Source: Sipunculus nudus (Eukaryota > Annelida > Sipuncula > Golfingiida > Sipunculidae). From it: a stretch of 64,000 bases of DNA. Under the pieces are notes generated by a model. That model was not told where the DNA came from. It worked only from the letters and a program-made list of their open reading frames with translations, and ran no database searches. Positions within the stretch are counted from its first letter, which is position 1. Each line of letters starts with the position of its first letter. The stretch spans positions 12,346,382 to 12,410,381 of the forward strand of contig CM049317.1 in the NCBI GenBank assembly GCA_026874595.1, given 5' to 3'. Shown one piece after another: positions 60,419-64,000 of the stretch. The translations under genes were made by a program, and so were the position numbers.

Positions 60419-61138
60419 TATTTTCATAAACCAAAAAATTAAGTTATTAGTGTAAACATAGGATATATCAGTTTCAAAAGGATTCATGCATATTTGTGGC
60501 GTCTAGGGTATTACTCCATGAAATCTCGAAATATCTGGTTTGTCGAGATATTGTGCGATAAATTGTGAGACTTGTGATAAAGTCTTGTAATACTAATTTT
60601 ATATTGCCTGATGCAAAAAAGCCTTAAAACTGACAAAGCTGTGTATATTTTAATATCATGAATTTCCCCGAAAATGCTTAACCATGGTTACAGCATCATT
60701 GAGGCAGCTACACATAAGAAAAAAGACCATGAAATTACAAGGAAAATGTTGATTGATATTTCTTTATCAAGTATGTACAAAAAAAGATTTCCTTGTTTTT
60801 TTATGATGTTTATCTTTACCTTTGACCGATTACTAAATACAGAAGCTTCAATATTAAGATGACATATACTAAAGTGATCAGTTTCAAGTTTGAAGGCAAT
60901 TGCTTCAGAATGTGGACTGTAGTGTCCTAAATGTCAGAGAGAACATCAAGGCCGTTGACGAAACTGACATCAACAGAGGAACAGACAGACAAACTGACAA
61001 GGTGACACAAGGTCAATTAAGGTTGATCATACCGTGATATGGGGAATAGATAACACACAAAATGATGTAAGAATGAGGTAGATACGACCTTTTAACTAAG
61101 TTTTGAGAAAAAAAAGTTTCACGGTTTTTCAATGACCT

Positions 61139-61150
61139 TGACCTTTGACC
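61139..61150 (-). promoter_or_regulatory. Best DR1-type motif in the repeat
   Basis: Minus strand AGGTCAAAGGTCAAGGTCA: a perfect AGGTCA direct repeat with a one-base spacer, overlapping a TCAAGGTCA extended half-site of the ERR/NR5A kind and an AAAGGTCA (NR4A-type) octamer. Confidence 0.4.
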
Positions 61151-63360
61151 TATATTAAACAAAATCAATAGGCTAACCAGATTTTTTTTTCATCATCCCT
61201 GTCAGTGGTGATTCCGGCAATATTTTGGCCTGTAGTGTGCTTAATGTGTGCAGAACATCAAGGCGGTTGACGTTACGAAATTGACAGCAACTGACGAACA
61301 GACAAATATACTGACAAGGTGACACAAGGTAAACAAAGGCTGATCATACCATGATATGGGGAATAAAAGGAGAAACAAAATGAGGTAAAAATGAGGTCAA
61401 AACTTTGGCCATGAGAGCCAAGACAAACAAACAGACTAAAAGACCATAGGTTGGGCGCTTGCCGGAAGTTGATATAGAAAAGGGTCAAAGTCAAATTAAT
61501 GTTTAATATTTTGATAAATAAACAGGGGACTCAAAAGAAGAAATGTTTAAATTTATAAACAAATTATGAAGAAAATAAGACATTGGGGGTGTTTGTGGCC
61601 TTGACATTTGACCTTTGACCCAATTCTGAAAAATTGGTCTGATGGTATTTACAAACCGTATAAGTTTCTGAGCGATTGCATGAAAATTGGGCCTGTGCCA
61701 AAGACAGAAATATTTGAAAATTTCCAAGTTAGATAAGTTTTACCCTAAATTAGATCAACATGATTACGACAAATATCGCCATATCTCCACAGGAATAAGG
61801 CAATGTCTTCTAGCTTCAGGTGCAGCAATGAAAATCATAATATCATTTATACCTTTGAAGATATGACACAATAATGATATATTGCAGTGTTGTCAGTGCA
61901 GCGCCGCCTGGAGGTCATATACCTTAAATGAAATTTTTTTTGGAGATATTATTGTTAAACAAAAATATATTAGTTTGAAAATGATTGCTGCAAAATTGAG
62001 GCATATTATGTGTCATTAATTAGAACTCGCAAAAAGCTCCTGTAACGCCCCCTAATGGTTATTTTGTGGAACTTGAATATCATCTTGTAACACTAACTGA
62101 ACTACACGTGATACGAAAAACTTCACCCCTCTAGATTTGAAATGACTAAGTTACGAACGATAATGGGAAATTACCAATAGATATACCTAAAGTAGGTCAC
62201 AATGGAAACCGCAGAATTAGGTCATATGTAACCGGGAATAAGCGAATTCATTACAGTTTCCGGTTCTGTAATATAAATTGTGACATCTTTTATAGGTTTG
62301 AAACTTTTGGACAAATATCATTTTGAACTGTTTTAGCTGCAGCGCCCTGTGTTAAGTATATTGGAAAGGTAAAAAAAGGTTTTGAAATCTTTCTATTTAA
62401 CATAATCTGAATGAAAATAAAAATTAAAATAGGGGCTTCTAGGGCGACTTTAATGCAATATAGGAATTATCTTGTGCAGCGCCCCTGGTTGGCCATTTTT
62501 GGAAACTTGAAAAAAACCGTGTACTATTAATTACAGTCTACATCATCCAAAAAACTAGACCTCTCAATTAATTTTGTCTTCAGGTGAAAGATCTTTTTAT
62601 AACGAATAAAATGGGGTACAAATTTAGTAACAAAGTTAGTGAAAAAAAAATTCATAATGAGGGTAGTCAATGACCTTGACCTTGGCCTTTGACCAATTAT
62701 GACAAAAACAATAGACTTCGTTTCAGGATGGTTATATAATATCTACATACGTTTTAAAGCTATTACTGGAAAATTGTGGCCTGTAGAGTGCATAAAAGCA
62801 GACAGACAGACAGACAAACAGAAATACGGAACCGACTTTTTAAGTTATTGTTAAGACATTTAGAGATATGACATAACAGTGATATTTGAACTTGTTTGAC
62901 ATGTAGCGCCCCCTGTTGCCTAATTTTGAAAATGGACAATTCATGTCGAGAAACTAGGGCAGTAGACGAAATATATGAGTTTCAAAACGACTGCTTTAAA
63001 TTTTCCAGCAGATCATAGCACTTTTCTCAGTATGATGACAAAATTATATAAAACCTTAAAGAACGTGAGATTTCCCGTGTTTTTCCCAATTTTACCACAT
63101 GGGCATACCTCCAAGCACAGTCAACATTTGATCGAAGCATATGGCCAGATGCATACACTGAATTGAGAGTTAATTTTGTTCACGACCGGGACCATTCGCT
63201 ATTTTCCTTCGCGCGACATACATCTGTTGAAAATTCGGGGGTTCTGAGCGACCCTTGAGCGAGCTAGCTGTGTGCGTGTTCAGGTAAGAGTCGGTGTTGT
63301 TATTGCCCATGTGCTGTAGCTTTTTTCTCCCTTCTTTGTCTATACATAAATATACACACA

Positions 63361-63441
63361 TGCTAATATTAACTCTTGATTGTACCAATACTTTGTACCA
63401 ATACGAAAATAGATCGAAACCTTTAGATAATACCAAAATAT

Positions 63442-63485
<44 letters not shown>

Positions 63486-63562
63486 TTTAATTTACAATTT
63501 TTTTTTGTTTTCATTATCGGCGATAATTGTTGTAGATTGACATGTACAAATATATCCATATA

Positions 63563-63614
<52 letters not shown>

Positions 63615-63770
63615 TATACATATGTATACATATATACACACATACACATGCATATACTAATACACATATACATAATTATGCACATGTGCTAATATTAACT
63701 CTTGATTTTACCCATTTTATGTACGAAAATGGATAGAAACCTTTAAATACTACCAAAATACAGATATATA
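63361..63770. repeat. Two-copy tandem repeat separated by (TA)n
   Basis: GCTAATATTAACTCTTGATT...AAATAGATCGAAACCTTTA at 63362 is repeated near 63689. Long (TA)n runs at 63443-63482 and 63565-63612 and TATACA runs lie around them. Confidence 0.85.
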
Positions 63771-64000
63771 TATATACACATATATATACACATACATACT
63801 CATAATCCACTTATTAACTTATACAAATATAAACATGCATATTCAGAAACATACACATATATGTACGCAAATATGTATGCATCTCACTAAATTCACATTA
63901 GTATTTCTGGTTACCAGGATATGTTACATAACGATTACCTACAATAGGTATTAATCCGTGTCAAGAAGACTGTAATTATATCAATCAAAATACTTTTATC
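63771..64000. other. Simple-sequence-rich window end
   Basis: TATACA/CATATA-rich DNA; nothing coding seen. Confidence 0.4.

Larger units (their letters stand above)
56200..63000. repeat. Diverged repeats rich in AGGTCA and GCGCCCCCTAG motifs
   Basis: The phrase AAGGCCGTTGACGAAATTGA recurs (with changes) near 58724, 59343, 59621, 59940, 60950 and 61262. Spacings are about 280-320 bp or multiples, pointing to a roughly 310-bp tandem unit in 58.4-61.5 kb. A second recurring block, near 57.36, 57.66, 60.35, 61.87, 62.05, 62.47 and 62.9 kb, carries GC-rich cores. No protein-coding gene supported. Confidence 0.65.

Noticed and set aside
57745-61727. Small hydrophobic minus-strand ORFs (for example 57745-57957, 59034-59225, 61273-61494)
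   Set aside because: They arise repeatedly from the same repeat family, contain the DR1 motif in varied frames and have no splice or start context.
56200-63000. A CRISPR-like or gene-coding repeat array
   Set aside because: Units are diverged, about 310 bp, without regular short repeats and spacers; ORFs are not shared between units.
63170-63685. 171-aa ORF with YIYIYIYI runs
   Set aside because: Translation of TA/TATACA simple repeats; the same applies to the other IYIYIY ORFs at (AT)n tracts.

Overview
This is a 64-kb piece of an AT-rich eukaryotic genome. It has split genes with GT-AG introns, many (AT)n microsatellites, LINE and tRNA-derived SINE copies, and a pogo/Tigger-type DNA transposon. 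Expanded C-type lectin-like receptors and abundant AGGTCA-containing repeats make a marine invertebrate likely, and a bivalve or other mollusc is my best guess. That is inference from style, not from a diagnostic gene.

The centre of interest is a tandem family of single-pass membrane receptors on the minus strand. Two copies can be assembled exon by exon into uninterrupted reading frames. Copy A (515-5828) has 8 coding exons and 599 aa. Copy B (13348-18441) has 9 coding exons and 621 aa. Each encodes a signal peptide, two short C-type-lectin-like domains (CTLD1 and CTLD2), a stalk, one transmembrane helix and a cytoplasmic tail of about 290 aa. The tail carries several tyrosine motifs, including an ITIM-like SxYxxL in copy B that is SxYxxM in copy A. 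I recognise the domains but not a named orthologue.

The locus is built from duplicated blocks. Unit 1 (about 1.5-22.2 kb, genes A and B) is repeated as unit 2 (about 22.6-45 kb). In unit 2 both genes are dead: the A-like copy G (22560-25134) keeps its signal-peptide exon and a 1.2-kb array of transmembrane-exon repeats, and the B-like copy C (34632-41396) has every exon but several stops and frameshifts. Unit 2 also carries a 3.27-kb insertion with inverted-repeat-like ends just upstream of copy G, and a 1.25-kb Tigger-like element in an intron of copy C. A third, fragmentary set follows: D 45.7-46.8 kb, E 49.7-50.4 kb and F 55.1-56.2 kb. Smaller exon relics lie near 9.4, 11.7, 31.6 and 33.4 kb.

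A 5'-truncated CR1/L2-like LINE with a SINE nested in it occupies 53.06-54.84 kb. From 56.2 to 63.0 kb the DNA is diverged repeats, in part a roughly 310-bp tandem family. They are studded with AGGTCA direct repeats (nuclear-receptor DR1 type) and GCGCCCCCTAG cores resembling CTCF sites. The last kilobase is (TA)n/(TATACA)n-rich. No true RNA gene, CRISPR array or bacterial-type operon was found.
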